The position numbers and the translations under genes are program-made. DNA of 64,000 bases from the NCBI RefSeq assembly GCF_004342225.1, contig NZ_SMAR01000001.1, positions 186,001 to 250,000 of the forward strand. Reading direction: 5' to 3'. This document shows, piece after piece, positions 1 to 9,878 of the stretch. The notes under the pieces were generated by a model. It was given only the letters and a program-made list of their open reading frames with translations, ran no database searches and was not told the origin of the DNA. The stretch comes from Martelella mediterranea. Lineage in GTDB: Bacteria; Pseudomonadota; Alphaproteobacteria; Rhizobiales; Rhizobiaceae. Positions within the stretch are counted from its first letter, which is position 1. The number at the start of each line of letters is the position of its first letter.

Positions 1-742
1 TGCCGACCGAAACAATGCGGTCGAACGGTTTGGCTTTCATTGTCCGGTAGTCCTGAAGCTCGAAGCGGACACGATCGGAAATACTGCGCTTTTCCGCACG
101 CCGGTTTGAAATATTCAGCTGCTCATGGGAAAGCGTGATGCCGGTGCAGTCCACGCCTGCCATTTCCGCCAGATACATGCTGAGGCCGCCCCAGCCGGAG
201 CCGATTTCCAGCACGCGCTGACCCTCATTGAGACGAAGCTTGGCAGCGATATGCCGCTTCTTGGCCAGCTGCGCCTCATCCAGAGAAATATCCGGCGGAT
301 CAAAATAGGCGCAGGAATACTGCCAGTCATCATCCAGAAACAGATTAAACAGCGACGGCGTTAGATCATAATGGTGCGAGACGTTCTTGCGGTTCTTGTT
401 GATCGGCAGCCGCGTTTGCAGTTGCGCAAGACCGATGCGCCAGAACAGTCGCATCGCCATCAGCGGTGAAAAATTCGAGTGCTTGGTGTTTTTACGGACG
501 ATGGAGAGAAAGTCATAAATGTCACCTTCTTCCATAAGAAAGCGACCCTGCATGTACATTTCACCCAGAGTGAGGGCCGGGTCTGAAGCAATCAGCTTTT
601 CCGCTTCTTCGTCAGTAATGCGGACGCTGACACGTTTTCCGGTACCGTCACCGAAGATCGTGTCGCCACCGGCGGCCCACGTAATTTTCAAATCGCCTTC
701 TTTGACAATTCTTTCAACAAGGTTGGGTAGCGCTGAAGCCAT
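1..742 (-). CDS. cfa: Cyclopropane-fatty-acyl-phospholipid synthase, N-terminal part (truncated by window edge)
   Basis: SAM-dependent methyltransferase that adds a methylene bridge to unsaturated fatty acyl chains of membrane phospholipids. About 247 residues are visible, read leftward; the C-terminus lies outside the window. The protein begins MASALPNLVERIV. It has the Cfa family N-terminal domain, then VSHHYDLTPSLFNLFLDD (near residues 125-145) and the SAM-binding glycine motif VLEIGSGWGG (near residue 190), followed by GITLSHEQL. The ATG at 742 follows a GGGGG Shine-Dalgarno stretch. The gene stands alone, convergent with nothing in view. The family call is secure; completeness cannot be judged. 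Confidence 0.93.
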   Translation of the reverse strand, partial: MASALPNLVERIVKEGDLKITWAAGGDTIFGDGTGKRVSVRITDEEAEKLIASDPALTLGEMYMQGRFLMEEGDIYDFLSIVRKNTKHSNFSPLMAMRLFWRIGLAQLQTRLPINKNRKNVSHHYDLTPSLFNLFLDDDWQYSCAYFDPPDISLDEAQLAKKRHIAAKLRLNEGQRVLEIGSGWGGLSMYLAEMAGVDCTGITLSHEQLNISNRRAEKRSISDRVRFELQDYRTMKAKPFDRIVSVG

Positions 743-822
743 CACGATCCCCCAAATATCTGCTAATGTCACATAATTTATCGTACATTATTCAATTTCA
801 GCGCAGAAACAAGCGCCCCGAG

Positions 823-864
823 AAAAAGTTGAGCAACACGCAGGCCCAAGGCAAGCTGTTGCTC
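823..864 (-). terminator. Probable Rho-independent terminator downstream of tex
   Basis: On the minus strand an 8-bp stem (GAGCAACA / TGTTGCTC, 831-838 with 857-864) has an 18-nt loop and is followed by AACTTTTT. It lies about 60 bp beyond the tex stop codon and fits a transcription end for tex. The loop is large, so the call is moderate. Confidence 0.5.
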
Positions 865-923
865 TTTATGAATTTTCTTCTATCAGGCACTTTGGAAGAC
901 GATGTGTCAAGTATCTCTGGTTG

Positions 924-3227
924 CTACTTCTTACGCATTGCGTTGGCCAGTGCTGCGCCAAACGCGCCCTGATCCTGTTGCTTGCCGGAGGTGCTGCTTT
1001 TCTTCTTCGGTGAGCTGGTCCGGCTGTTGCCTCGTTCGGCAGGCGCACCATCATCACGGCGCATGGAAAGGCCAATGCGTTTGCGTTTCACATCCACATC
1101 AACGACACGGACTTTCACGACATCACCTGCCTTGACGATCTCATGAGGGTCTTTCACGAAACGGTCGGCCAGTTGGGAGACGTGGACAAGCCCGTCCTGA
1201 TGCACGCCGATATCCACAAAGGCCCCGAAAGCGGCAACATTTGTGACTGTTCCCTCCAGAGTCATGCCCGGCTTCAGGTCAGAAATTTCGTCAATACCCT
1301 CGGCAAAGCTGGCGGTTTTAAACTCCGGGCGTGGATCGCGTCCGGGCTTTTCCAGCTCTGCCAGAATATCGCGCACCGTTGGCAGGCCGAATTGCTCATC
1401 GACGAAGTTCCGCGCATCCACGGCTTTCAGGGTAGCACTATCGCCCATAAGCTCGCGCAAATCCCGTCCGCATGCGGCAACGATTTTCTTGGCAACATCA
1501 TAAGCTTCGGGATGCACAGCAGAGGCGTCCAGCGGTTCCTTACCGTCCCGGATGCGCAGAAAGCCTGCACATTGTTCAAACGCGCGCGGCCCCAGCCGCG
1601 CGACTTTGAGGAGTGCTTTGCGACTTTCAAAAGCACCATTGGTATCGCGATGCAGCACGATTGATTCAGCAAGCGATGGGCCAAGACCGGAGACACGCGC
1701 CAGAAGCGGCGCAGAAGCCGTGTTCAGGTCTACACCGACGCCGTTGACTGCATCTTCGACGACAGCATCCAGAGAACGGGACAATTTGAACTGATCGACA
1801 TCGTGCTGATACTGGCCAACGCCAATGGATTTTGGCTCAATCTTCACCAGTTCGGCCAATGGGTCCTGCAAGCGTCGTGCAATTGAAACCGCACCTCTGA
1901 GTGAGACGTCGAGATCGGGGAATTCTTTTGCAGCCGTTTCGGAGGCTGAGTAAACCGAAGCGCCGGCTTCCGAAACAATCACCTTGATCGGTTTGGGTTC
2001 AGGCACATCCTTCAAAACGTCAGCAACAAGCTTTTCGGTCTCGCGGCTGGCGGTGCCGTTGCCGATCGCGATCAGCGATACCTTGTGGCGAGCAATAAGG
2101 GCTTTAATCGCCGCTTCTGCACCGCGCACATCATTTCTTGGCTGGAACGGGTAGATTGTGGTCGTATCGAGCAGCTTGCCGGTGCCATCGACACAGGCCA
2201 CTTTGACGCCGGTGCGAATGCCCGGATCCAGGCCAAGTGTGACACGTGAACCCGCCGGGGCGGCCAGAAGCAGATCCTTCAGATTGCGGGCGAACACATT
2301 GATCGCCTCATCTTCGGCGCGCTCGCGCATTTCACGCATCAGATCAAGCGACAGTGTCGTGGAAAGCTTGACCCGCCAGCACCACCCGGCCACCTGCATC
2401 AGCCATTCATCCGCAGGTCCGCGTCCGCCAATATCGTAAAACCGTGCAATCATCTGCTGGGCCGGCTTTACCGGGGCAGGGTGGTCGCGATCTGCCTCTA
2501 TCGAAACCGTCAGCACTTCCTCATTAAATCCGCGCAGCATTGCCAGAATGCGGTGGCTCGGTGCTTTGGACCAGCTTTCACAATGGTCAAAATAGTCGGA
2601 AAACTTTGCTCCGGCTTCTTCTTTTCCATCAACCACTTTGGCGTAAACCACTGCATTATCGCGCATATACTGGCGCAGCCTGCCGACGAGGTCGGCGTTT
2701 TCCGCGAATGTCTCTGTCAGAATATCGCGGGCACCATCAAGGGCGGCCCGTATGTCTGCCACCTTGTCGCTGATATAAGCCTTGGCGAGCGTTTCCGGAT
2801 CCGCGGTGCGATTTTCGAAGATTGCATTGGCCAGCGGTTGCAAGCCATTTTCGCGGGCGATCATTGCACGTGTGCGCCGCTTCGGTTTGTAAGGAAGATA
2901 AAGATCTTCAAGTTCTGATTTTGTGGTGACGGCTGCGATCCTGTCTGAAAGCGCGTCTGTCATCTTGTCCTGGGCGGTGATCGATTCGATGATGGTTTTG
3001 CGGCGCGCTTCCAGTTCACGCAGATACGAGACGCGTTCGGAAAGAAGGCGAAGCTGACTGTCATCCAGACCGCCGGTGGCTTCCTTGCGGTATCGCGCGA
3101 CGAAGGGTACGGTCGCGCCGTCGTCCAAGAGCGACATGGCCGACTGCACCTGATCTGGCCGGGCCTTGATTTCATCTGCGACGATACGGGCTATGTGAAC
3201 CTGTTCTGAGGCCATGTCTTTATCCAT
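924..3227 (-). CDS. tex: Tex family S1 RNA-binding protein (transcription accessory factor)
   Basis: Nucleic-acid-binding protein related to Bordetella Tex, thought to help transcription or RNA turnover; about 767 residues, the usual family length. In order it has the helical Tex N-terminal region ([16 protein letters not shown]), a YqgF/RNase-H-like fold ([19 protein letters not shown]), helix-hairpin-helix repeats ([18 protein letters not shown]), and a C-terminal S1 domain ([20 protein letters not shown]) ending in a basic Lys/Ser-rich tail. The frame stays open further upstream, but homology starts at [13 protein letters not shown] chose the ATG at 3227 (MDKDMASEQ), and the one at 3215 is also possible. 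Divergent from purD. Confidence 0.93.
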   Translation of the reverse strand: MDKDMASEQVHIARIVADEIKARPDQVQSAMSLLDDGATVPFVARYRKEATGGLDDSQLRLLSERVSYLRELEARRKTIIESITAQDKMTDALSDRIAAVTTKSELEDLYLPYKPKRRTRAMIARENGLQPLANAIFENRTADPETLAKAYISDKVADIRAALDGARDILTETFAENADLVGRLRQYMRDNAVVYAKVVDGKEEAGAKFSDYFDHCESWSKAPSHRILAMLRGFNEEVLTVSIEADRDHPAPVKPAQQMIARFYDIGGRGPADEWLMQVAGWCWRVKLSTTLSLDLMREMRERAEDEAINVFARNLKDLLLAAPAGSRVTLGLDPGIRTGVKVACVDGTGKLLDTTTIYPFQPRNDVRGAEAAIKALIARHKVSLIAIGNGTASRETEKLVADVLKDVPEPKPIKVIVSEAGASVYSASETAAKEFPDLDVSLRGAVSIARRLQDPLAELVKIEPKSIGVGQYQHDVDQFKLSRSLDAVVEDAVNGVGVDLNTASAPLLARVSGLGPSLAESIVLHRDTNGAFESRKALLKVARLGPRAFEQCAGFLRIRDGKEPLDASAVHPEAYDVAKKIVAACGRDLRELMGDSATLKAVDARNFVDEQFGLPTVRDILAELEKPGRDPRPEFKTASFAEGIDEISDLKPGMTLEGTVTNVAAFGAFVDIGVHQDGLVHVSQLADRFVKDPHEIVKAGDVVKVRVVDVDVKRKRIGLSMRRDDGAPAERGNSRTSSPKKKSSTSGKQQDQGAFGAALANAMRKK

Positions 3228-3404
3228 TTCAAATCTCTCAAGGTGGATGAATTTAGCTCCGGGCCTCGCCGAAACAATGGCCGGATGGCCACTGATCCTG
3301 TCGATCCACAATATTACCCCAAAGGTTAAAGGCGTTCTGCCTTGACCTTTGCCGCAAGCCTGCTTACCCAACCGCCAGCAGGTTATAATCGGAGGAAATC
3401 CACA

Positions 3405-4676
3405 ATGAACGTCCTTCTGATCGGGTCCGGCGGGCGCGAACACGCACTGGCGTGGAAACTGGCACAGTCTTCAAGAATTGGCACGCTTTACGCTGCCCCC
3501 GGTAATCCCGGCATGGCCGGCCTTGCCGAATGCGTCGGTCTTGATGTCGCAGAACATGCCGGCGTCATCGCTTTTTGCAGGGACCATGAAATCGGACTGG
3601 TCGTTGTGGGACCGGAAGCGCCACTTGTGGCAGGGCTTGCTGATGATCTTCTTGCAGCGGGTATAAAGGTTTTCGGGCCGACAAAAGCCGCTGCGCAGCT
3701 TGAAGGATCGAAAGGTTTTACCAAGGATCTGTGCGCGCGCTACGATATTCCAACAGGGGCATATCGCCGTTTCACCAATGCAGAAGACGCTAAAGCCTAT
3801 GTTGCGGAAATCGGCGCGCCGATCGTTATCAAGGCTGACGGGCTGGCTGCGGGCAAGGGCGTCACAGTCGCCAGGACCAATGATGAGGCGTTTGCCGCTG
3901 TCGATGACTGCTTCTCAGGCATCTTCGGTGCAGCCGGTGCTGAAGTGGTCGTCGAGGAATTTCTGGTCGGCGAGGAGGCCAGCTTCTTTTGCCTTTCTGA
4001 CGGCAAAAACGCTCTGAAGCTGGTGACGGCCCAGGACCATAAGGCCGTTGGTGATGGCGATACCGGGCCGAATACCGGAGGAATGGGGGCTTACTCACCG
4101 GCTCCGGTGATGGATGAGGCGATGATTGCCCGCACCATGAGTGAAATCATCGAGCCGACCATCCGCGGCATGGCCGAGATGGGGCATCCATTCTCCGGCG
4201 TTTTATATGCCGGGCTGATGATCACGGCTGAAGGCCCGAAACTGATCGAGTATAATGCCCGTTTCGGTGATCCTGAGTGTCAGGTGATGATGATGCGCCT
4301 GCAAAGCGATCTTCTCGATATTCTGGAAGCCTGTGCCAATGGAGCGCTGGATCAGGCTTCCGCGGTCTGGAGCCGTGATACGGCTTTGACGGTGGTTGTG
4401 GCGACGAAGGGGTACCCGGGCACATACAAGAAAGGCAGTGAGATCAAAAGTTTGCCCGCTGACAGCGAAACGGCGCGCACCTTTCATGCCGGAACTGCCA
4501 TGCGCGATGGCAAACTGGTCGCCAGCGGCGGACGCGTTCTCAATGTCACGGCTCTCGGACATAATGTGACTGAGGCGCAGACACATGCCTATGAGATGAT
4601 TGAGCATGTCGACTGGCCGGAAGGCTTTTGCCGCCGTGATATCGGCTGGCGCGCCGTTGCCCGCGAAGAAGGGTAA
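3405..4676 (+). CDS. purD: Phosphoribosylamine--glycine ligase
   Basis: Second step of de novo purine synthesis: ATP-dependent joining of glycine to phosphoribosylamine to give GAR, in the cytosol. 423 residues, close to E. coli PurD. N-terminal [22 protein letters not shown]-grasp core with [15 protein letters not shown] and the [15 protein letters not shown] loop, then [14 protein letters not shown], which carries metal and ATP ligands. The start is fixed by GGAGGAAATCCACA just before ATG 3405, although the frame is open upstream. Single gene, divergent from tex. Confidence 0.97.
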   Translation: MNVLLIGSGGREHALAWKLAQSSRIGTLYAAPGNPGMAGLAECVGLDVAEHAGVIAFCRDHEIGLVVVGPEAPLVAGLADDLLAAGIKVFGPTKAAAQLEGSKGFTKDLCARYDIPTGAYRRFTNAEDAKAYVAEIGAPIVIKADGLAAGKGVTVARTNDEAFAAVDDCFSGIFGAAGAEVVVEEFLVGEEASFFCLSDGKNALKLVTAQDHKAVGDGDTGPNTGGMGAYSPAPVMDEAMIARTMSEIIEPTIRGMAEMGHPFSGVLYAGLMITAEGPKLIEYNARFGDPECQVMMMRLQSDLLDILEACANGALDQASAVWSRDTALTVVVATKGYPGTYKKGSEIKSLPADSETARTFHAGTAMRDGKLVASGGRVLNVTALGHNVTEAQTHAYEMIEHVDWPEGFCRRDIGWRAVAREEG

Positions 4677-4878
4677 TCTAAAAGGTGTTGGGTGCGCCGC
4701 TTGACTTTCTTGCGTTTCTGACATTGATTGCGCGCGGTTGCTGGCACCAGCCGCCCGTGCGCTTTCCTTGAAGGCGATGGTGAAGCCAGATGATTGTTCG
4801 TGTTCATTTTGTCTGCGACACTCAGAACTCCGGTAATGCGGGCCGCCGTTTCTTTATGAGTGTTCTTCAGGGACAGTT

Positions 4879-6276
4879 ATGAACACTTCCGACGAAGCCC
4901 GCGCCAATCCTTATCTAGCCGGCGCATTGGGCCCACTCTTCTTCAAAACCGCAGCGCCGATTGTGCTGCTGATGCTTGTCAGCGGACTTTTTACCGTCGT
5001 CGATGCGCTGTTTCTTGGCTGGTATGTTGGCCCGCTTGCGTTGGCCGCAGTGACGCTGGTCTTTCCGGTTTTCATGGCACTTAATGCGTGCACGACACTG
5101 GTGTCGTCCGGTATGGCCTCCATTCTGGCGCGGCGGCTTGGTGCTTCTGACCATGCCGGGGCCCAGTCGGCCATGCAATCGGCGACACTGCTGGCAATGC
5201 TTGTTTCCATTATTCTGATGGGAGTCTATCTACTCGCTGGCCCGTCATTCATTGCCTGGCTGGCCCAAGGCGACGAAGCACTTTCTGCAATGGCGAAAAC
5301 CTATATCGCCATCGTGATCTTTGGCAGTCCGCTTGCCTTTCTGATCGGCATTCAGGGGGATACGCTTCGATCGGAGGGAAAGCCCGGCGTGATGGCACTG
5401 ATCGGGGTTTTCGTTACGCTTGCCAATATTGGCTTCAACTATGTCTTTATCGCCCGTTTTGGCTGGGGTGTGTCAGGATCCGCTTTCGGAACACTTGCCG
5501 CGCAATGTGTGGCGCTTATGGCCGTTCTGATACTTCGGCTTTCCGGTAAAACGCCAATCCGGCTTTGGGCGAGAACCGGAAAACCATGGCATGAGGCCTG
5601 GCGCCGCACACTGGCTCTGGGGCTGCCGCAATCGCTGGCTCTCATCGGAACGAGCCTGACAACGGCGAGCTATCTGATTGCAGTGAAATACTGGGGTGGT
5701 GATAACTACGATGTGACGATTGCGGCTTACGGCATCGCGTCCCGTTTGTTGACCTTCGCCTTCCTGCCATTGATGGGATTGAACTTTGCCTGTCAGTCCA
5801 TTGTCGGAAATAATTTCGGCGCAAGGGCCTTTGCTCGTTCTGACCGTACACTGATGATCGGTCTTGCTGTCGGTCTTTGTTACGGCCTGACTGTGGAATT
5901 GACGTTTCAACTCGGTGCTGCACCGATCAGCGCGCTGTTTGTGAGCGATCCTGCGACTGTTGATGCCGCGGTTCGTATCGTTCGCATCGTCAGCGCAGCT
6001 TATGTTCTCGTTGCACCGCTGATGGTTTTGTCCGGATATTTTCAGGCGCTGGGGCAGGCTGCCAGTGCCGCAGCCATCAGCCTCGGCCGAACCTATCTTT
6101 TCACGATACCCCTTGTGTTTGTGCTGCCGCGCTTTTTGGAAGAGACCGGTATCTGGCTGGCCTCGCCGTTCAGCGATGTTGGTATGCTTATGCTGGCTCT
6201 GGCTGTATTGTTCGTCAACACACGGCGCACATTCGCCCGCTTCGGTGTGTTTTACACGGCCGGTATCAGGGCCTGA
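4879..6276 (+). CDS. MATE family efflux transporter
   Basis: Inner-membrane antiporter of the multidrug and toxic compound extrusion family; 465 residues with about 12 predicted hydrophobic helices in two six-helix halves. The N-terminal half shows GLFTVVDALFLGWYVGPLAL and SSGMASILARRLGA, typical of NorM/DinF-like proteins. The second half starts near residue 250 (GLPQSLALIGTSLTTASYLI) and carries LMGLNFACQSIVGNNFGA, a MATE signature. Substrate cannot be predicted. It stands alone and converges on the GT11 gene with only 4 bp between stops. Confidence 0.9.
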   Translation: MNTSDEARANPYLAGALGPLFFKTAAPIVLLMLVSGLFTVVDALFLGWYVGPLALAAVTLVFPVFMALNACTTLVSSGMASILARRLGASDHAGAQSAMQSATLLAMLVSIILMGVYLLAGPSFIAWLAQGDEALSAMAKTYIAIVIFGSPLAFLIGIQGDTLRSEGKPGVMALIGVFVTLANIGFNYVFIARFGWGVSGSAFGTLAAQCVALMAVLILRLSGKTPIRLWARTGKPWHEAWRRTLALGLPQSLALIGTSLTTASYLIAVKYWGGDNYDVTIAAYGIASRLLTFAFLPLMGLNFACQSIVGNNFGARAFARSDRTLMIGLAVGLCYGLTVELTFQLGAAPISALFVSDPATVDAAVRIVRIVSAAYVLVAPLMVLSGYFQALGQAASAAAISLGRTYLFTIPLVFVLPRFLEETGIWLASPFSDVGMLMLALAVLFVNTRRTFARFGVFYTAGIRA

Positions 6277-6280
6277 TTGG

Positions 6281-7150
6281 TCAGAGCCGCTCCCAGCTTT
6301 CAGGCACGACATGTTCTCCGTTCAGTTTTTGCGCTTCGGGGAACCAGCGCGCGGGCGCTATGACATGTTTTTCAGGACTGGGGTTCAGCCAGGCTCCCCA
6401 CCAGCTGAACGTGCTGTTGGGCAGGATATGCGAACCGCACCTGCTCATCAGCATCATATCTTCGCAGTCGCGGCCATCCGCATTCGGGTCGATAAAGATG
6501 ATCGGATAGTCCTCGCCGATAATTTCGCGGGCAAAGGGCGGGTGATCCGAAAACACAAAGAACGTCGGGTTTTCGATCCGCTCTGCCATCCGGCGCATGG
6601 CCTCGCGAAACCAGTCAGCATCGCAGACACCGAAAAGCGCACGCGAAGCCGGATCGTTCGGATCATCGCCGCAACGAATATGAACAGATACGGCGTTCAC
6701 AGCGTTCATTTGCCGGGCGATCGCGGCGCGTTCGGCGGTAAACGGGGCTTTAAGGGAGAGGTCGTTTCGAATGGTATCGGCGTAACCGGAGAAATAACGC
6801 TCGCATTGCCAGAACCCGCTCAGATAGACGTTACCGCGCAGTTGCGGGATGGCCGGATCAAAAGCCATGGATTGTTCAAGAATACGGCGTGGCATGCCAA
6901 ATGCGCCAAGAACGGCGTTGGCAATGGACTGCTGCAGCCCTGCACTGAATTTCGGCGGTCGCTTTTTGCGATCGGTGATCAGGCCGGCTTCAATATTGAA
7001 GTCGCCGAGGGCATAGTCGCGCAAAGGGTCACGCGAGAATCCCGTGATGTCGAGCATAAGTGGCTGCCTAAGTCGCAGTGACAGTGCCCGGCCTGTGGCA
7101 TACTCAAACATCTGGTTTCCCAGCCCGCCCATCAACTGACTTATTGTCAT
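6281..7150 (-). CDS. GT11 family glycosyltransferase (alpha-1,2-fucosyltransferase-like)
   Basis: 289 residues. The start MGGLGNQMFEYATGRAL is the GDP-binding signature of GT11 enzymes, which transfer fucose from GDP-fucose to galactose residues of surface glycans. The middle carries VSVHIRCGDD, a version of the HxRxGD motif whose usual second Arg is Cys, and the C-terminal part has ILPNSTFSWWGAWL. Its ATG overlaps the stop of the upstream FAD dehydrogenase by 4 bp (ATGA), so it is translationally coupled as the last gene of a three-gene operon. No other glycan genes are near. The donor sugar is inferred from family only. Confidence 0.85.
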   Translation of the reverse strand: MTISQLMGGLGNQMFEYATGRALSLRLRQPLMLDITGFSRDPLRDYALGDFNIEAGLITDRKKRPPKFSAGLQQSIANAVLGAFGMPRRILEQSMAFDPAIPQLRGNVYLSGFWQCERYFSGYADTIRNDLSLKAPFTAERAAIARQMNAVNAVSVHIRCGDDPNDPASRALFGVCDADWFREAMRRMAERIENPTFFVFSDHPPFAREIIGEDYPIIFIDPNADGRDCEDMMLMSRCGSHILPNSTFSWWGAWLNPSPEKHVIAPARWFPEAQKLNGEHVVPESWERL

Positions 7151-8604
7151 GACCGGTCATCCTTCAAAGTTGTGCGACTTTTCAGAACTTTATCCGGGTT
7201 CATGATGCCTTCGGGATCAAACGCCTGTTTGATGCGCTGCATGAGGTCGATCTCGATGGGCTCACGAATATCGGCCAGTTCGTCCCGCTTCAGGCGGCCA
7301 ATTCCATGCTCTGCGGAAATCGAACCGCCATGGGACAAGACAATGGCATGGACGATTTTGTTGACCTCGCCCCAGCGCGCCAGAAACGCGGCCTTGTCAG
7401 CGCCTTTCGGCTGGGAAATATTGTAGTGAATATTGCCGTCACCGATATGGCCGAAAGCGCAGATCCGCGCATCCGGAACAGCTTTCATGACGGCGGCATC
7501 TGCTTCATGCAGGAAGGCTGGTACGGACGAAACCGGCACGGACACATCATGCTTGATTGAGCCGCCTTCCGGCTTCTGCGCTTCTGACATGGTGTTGCGC
7601 ATATGCCAGAGTTCGTCGATCTCGCTTTGCGACTTGGCGATCACAGCATCTTCCACGACGCCCTGTTCAAAAGCGTCTTCCAGAAGGGACTGCATCATAG
7701 CGTCTGCCGCGTCCTGACTGTCAGACGTCGAAACGTCGACAAGTGTGTACCACGGGTATTTTGCCGTCAGCGGATCGCGCGCGCCATCAGTGTGCTTGAT
7801 GGTGAAGTCAAACGCCATCCGGGCCATGATTTCGAAACCGGTCAGAGCGGATGCACAGCGGTTCGAAGCGAGGTTGAAAAAGGCAAGTGCCTGCTCCGGC
7901 GAAGATGTTGCGGCAAAGGCCACCTGATGTCCGCGCGGTTTGGGGAAAAGCTTCAAGACCGCGCCGGTAATGATACCAAGCGTGCCTTCAGCGCCGATGA
8001 ACAGATCGCGCAGATCATAGCCTGTATTATCCTTTTTCAGGCTCCTGAGCCCGTTCCAGATTTCACCGGTTGGCAGAACGACCTCAAGACCAAGGCAGAG
8101 GTTACGCATGTTTCCGTAGGCCAGAACCGCCGTGCCGCCAGCATTTGTGGCAAGGTTGCCCCCGATCCGGCAGGAGCCTTCCGAGCCAAGCGAAAGTGGG
8201 AAGAGCCGGTCGATGCCGTCTGCTGCCTTCTGCACATCCGCCAGAATGGCGCCGCCATCGGCGATAATGTAATTCGCTGTTGCATCGATCCTTCTGATCT
8301 TATCCATGCGTTCCAGCGAGACGACGATATCTGTGCCGGATTCACGCGGAACATGTCCGCCAACATGCCCGGTTCGTCCTGCAGCGGGAACGACGGGCGT
8401 CTTTGTCTGGCTGGCAAGCTTCATGATGGCAGCAACTTCTTCTGTCGAAGCAGGCTTGAGAACCAGTGACGTATTACCCCTGTAAAGCCCCCGGTTTTCG
8501 GTCAGATAGGGTTCGATATCGGCTGGATCTGTCAGGGCGTGGGCCGGCCCGATGATCGCTTTGAACTGCTCAATCAGGGCTTTATCAGGCATTGAAATAC
8601 TCAT
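7147..8604 (-). CDS. FAD-binding oxidoreductase, GlcD / D-2-hydroxyacid dehydrogenase type
   Basis: 485 residues of the VAO/PCMH flavoprotein fold. The N-terminal PP-loop VVPAAGRTGHVGGHVPRES and the SLGSEGSCRIGGNLATNAGG segment bind FAD. The C-terminal FAD-oxidase domain has FGHIGDGNIHYN, whose His and Asp bind a divalent metal in D-lactate and D-2-hydroxyglutarate dehydrogenases, and SISAEHGIG. It most likely oxidises a D-2-hydroxy acid and passes electrons to a quinone or ETF. Start ATG 8604 directly follows the Sua5 stop (TAGATG) with GGAG inside the end of Sua5, so the two genes are coupled. Confidence 0.88.
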   Translation of the reverse strand: MSISMPDKALIEQFKAIIGPAHALTDPADIEPYLTENRGLYRGNTSLVLKPASTEEVAAIMKLASQTKTPVVPAAGRTGHVGGHVPRESGTDIVVSLERMDKIRRIDATANYIIADGGAILADVQKAADGIDRLFPLSLGSEGSCRIGGNLATNAGGTAVLAYGNMRNLCLGLEVVLPTGEIWNGLRSLKKDNTGYDLRDLFIGAEGTLGIITGAVLKLFPKPRGHQVAFAATSSPEQALAFFNLASNRCASALTGFEIMARMAFDFTIKHTDGARDPLTAKYPWYTLVDVSTSDSQDAADAMMQSLLEDAFEQGVVEDAVIAKSQSEIDELWHMRNTMSEAQKPEGGSIKHDVSVPVSSVPAFLHEADAAVMKAVPDARICAFGHIGDGNIHYNISQPKGADKAAFLARWGEVNKIVHAIVLSHGGSISAEHGIGRLKRDELADIREPIEIDLMQRIKQAFDPEGIMNPDKVLKSRTTLKDDRS

Positions 8605-9594
8605 CTATTCACTCTCCCCGGCAGCCGGGCGCGGTGCGGCGGCCCGTGCAAGCCGGTCATTGATCGCTTCACCAATGCCATCTGTCGGGATCGGCGTGAA
8701 GGCGATGGTCGCAGCGCCAGCCTTGTCGGCGCTTTTCATTGTATCGTAGAGGCGACTGGCCGCTTCAGCCAGGCTTTCTGTTTCGCTCAATTGATAAACC
8801 GCGGCTGCGCTTTCAATGCCGGTGATATCGGGCCGGCCGAACAGAACCAGCGCTTCACCCGAGGATACGCTTTTGGCATTCAGCCGCACAGCAGCATGCG
8901 GTGCATAGTGCGAGACCATCATCCCCGGCGCGACAATTGCGGTCAGGGCTTTATGCCGTTTCACATGCTGGCCGGTCAGGCCTTCGATTTCTGCAGCGGA
9001 GATGCCGCCGGGCCTTAAAAGTGTGATTGTGTCATCTTCAACCTTCACGATCGTGGACTCCACACCGACGCCTGCCGGGCCACCATCAAGAATAAGCGGT
9101 ATTTTGGCACCCAGATCCGCGTCCACATGGGCCGCTGTCGTTGGGCTGATTTGTCCGGATGTGTTCGCACTAGGTGCCGCAAGAGGGCGGTCGATATGGT
9201 CTATCAGCCGTCCGGCAAAACCCTGCGGCACGCGAATGCCAACCGTTGGCAGGCCGGCTGTCGCTGCAGATGCTATGCAGCAATCCGCCTTTAAAGGCAG
9301 CACAAGTGTCAAAGGTCCGGGCCAGAAGGCGTGTGCGAGCTTGCGCGCAAGAGGGGAGAAAATGGCGTAGCGTTCTGCCATGGCAAGATCGGACATATGG
9401 CAAATCAGCGGATTGAAGGACGGACGGCCCTTTGCGGCGTAAATTTTCGCGATAGCATCCGGGTTGGTTGCATCAGCAGCAAGTCCATAGACCGTTTCGG
9501 TCGGAATGGCTGTCAGCTCCCCGCCTTTAAGCACTCGACCGGCCTCGGTCAGTGCTGTCTGTTCTTCTGTTCTGATATGAATAATGCGTGCCAT
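8605..9594 (-). CDS. tsaC: L-threonylcarbamoyladenylate synthase (Sua5 type)
   Basis: Makes threonylcarbamoyl-AMP from threonine, bicarbonate and ATP, the first step of t6A tRNA modification. 329 residues: an N-terminal YrdC domain (AIPTETVYGLAADATN, then KGRPSFNPLICHM) and a C-terminal Sua5 domain after about residue 210 (MMVSHYAPHAAVRL), so it is the long Sua5 form and not short TsaC. The start ATG at 9594 (MARIIHIRTEEQ) matches the family. First gene of the operon with the FAD dehydrogenase and GT11 genes. Confidence 0.94.
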   Translation of the reverse strand: MARIIHIRTEEQTALTEAGRVLKGGELTAIPTETVYGLAADATNPDAIAKIYAAKGRPSFNPLICHMSDLAMAERYAIFSPLARKLAHAFWPGPLTLVLPLKADCCIASAATAGLPTVGIRVPQGFAGRLIDHIDRPLAAPSANTSGQISPTTAAHVDADLGAKIPLILDGGPAGVGVESTIVKVEDDTITLLRPGGISAAEIEGLTGQHVKRHKALTAIVAPGMMVSHYAPHAAVRLNAKSVSSGEALVLFGRPDITGIESAAAVYQLSETESLAEAASRLYDTMKSADKAGAATIAFTPIPTDGIGEAINDRLARAAAPRPAAGESE

Positions 9595-9878
9595 GATCTG
9601 CTGTCTGCGCCCTGTTTCAATCCCGTTTAAAACAAAGCGTGCAGTGAACAAAGGACTTTATGTTCCGCATCGAGGTTGCCGCGTGCGATTGGGCTTTGCT
9701 GCTCTGTTGCGTTTTCTGACCCACTGAACAGAGGACGTCTTTCGCAGGTCTGATGCCATGTCAGTTCTCAGTGTCGTCATTCTTGAACGTGATGTCGTAG
9801 ATGGAATGCAGGCTGTTATCGGTCGGTGCTTTAATGATGCTTATTGCCCGCTTTTTAACCGATTCTGCGAGGCCGCCG

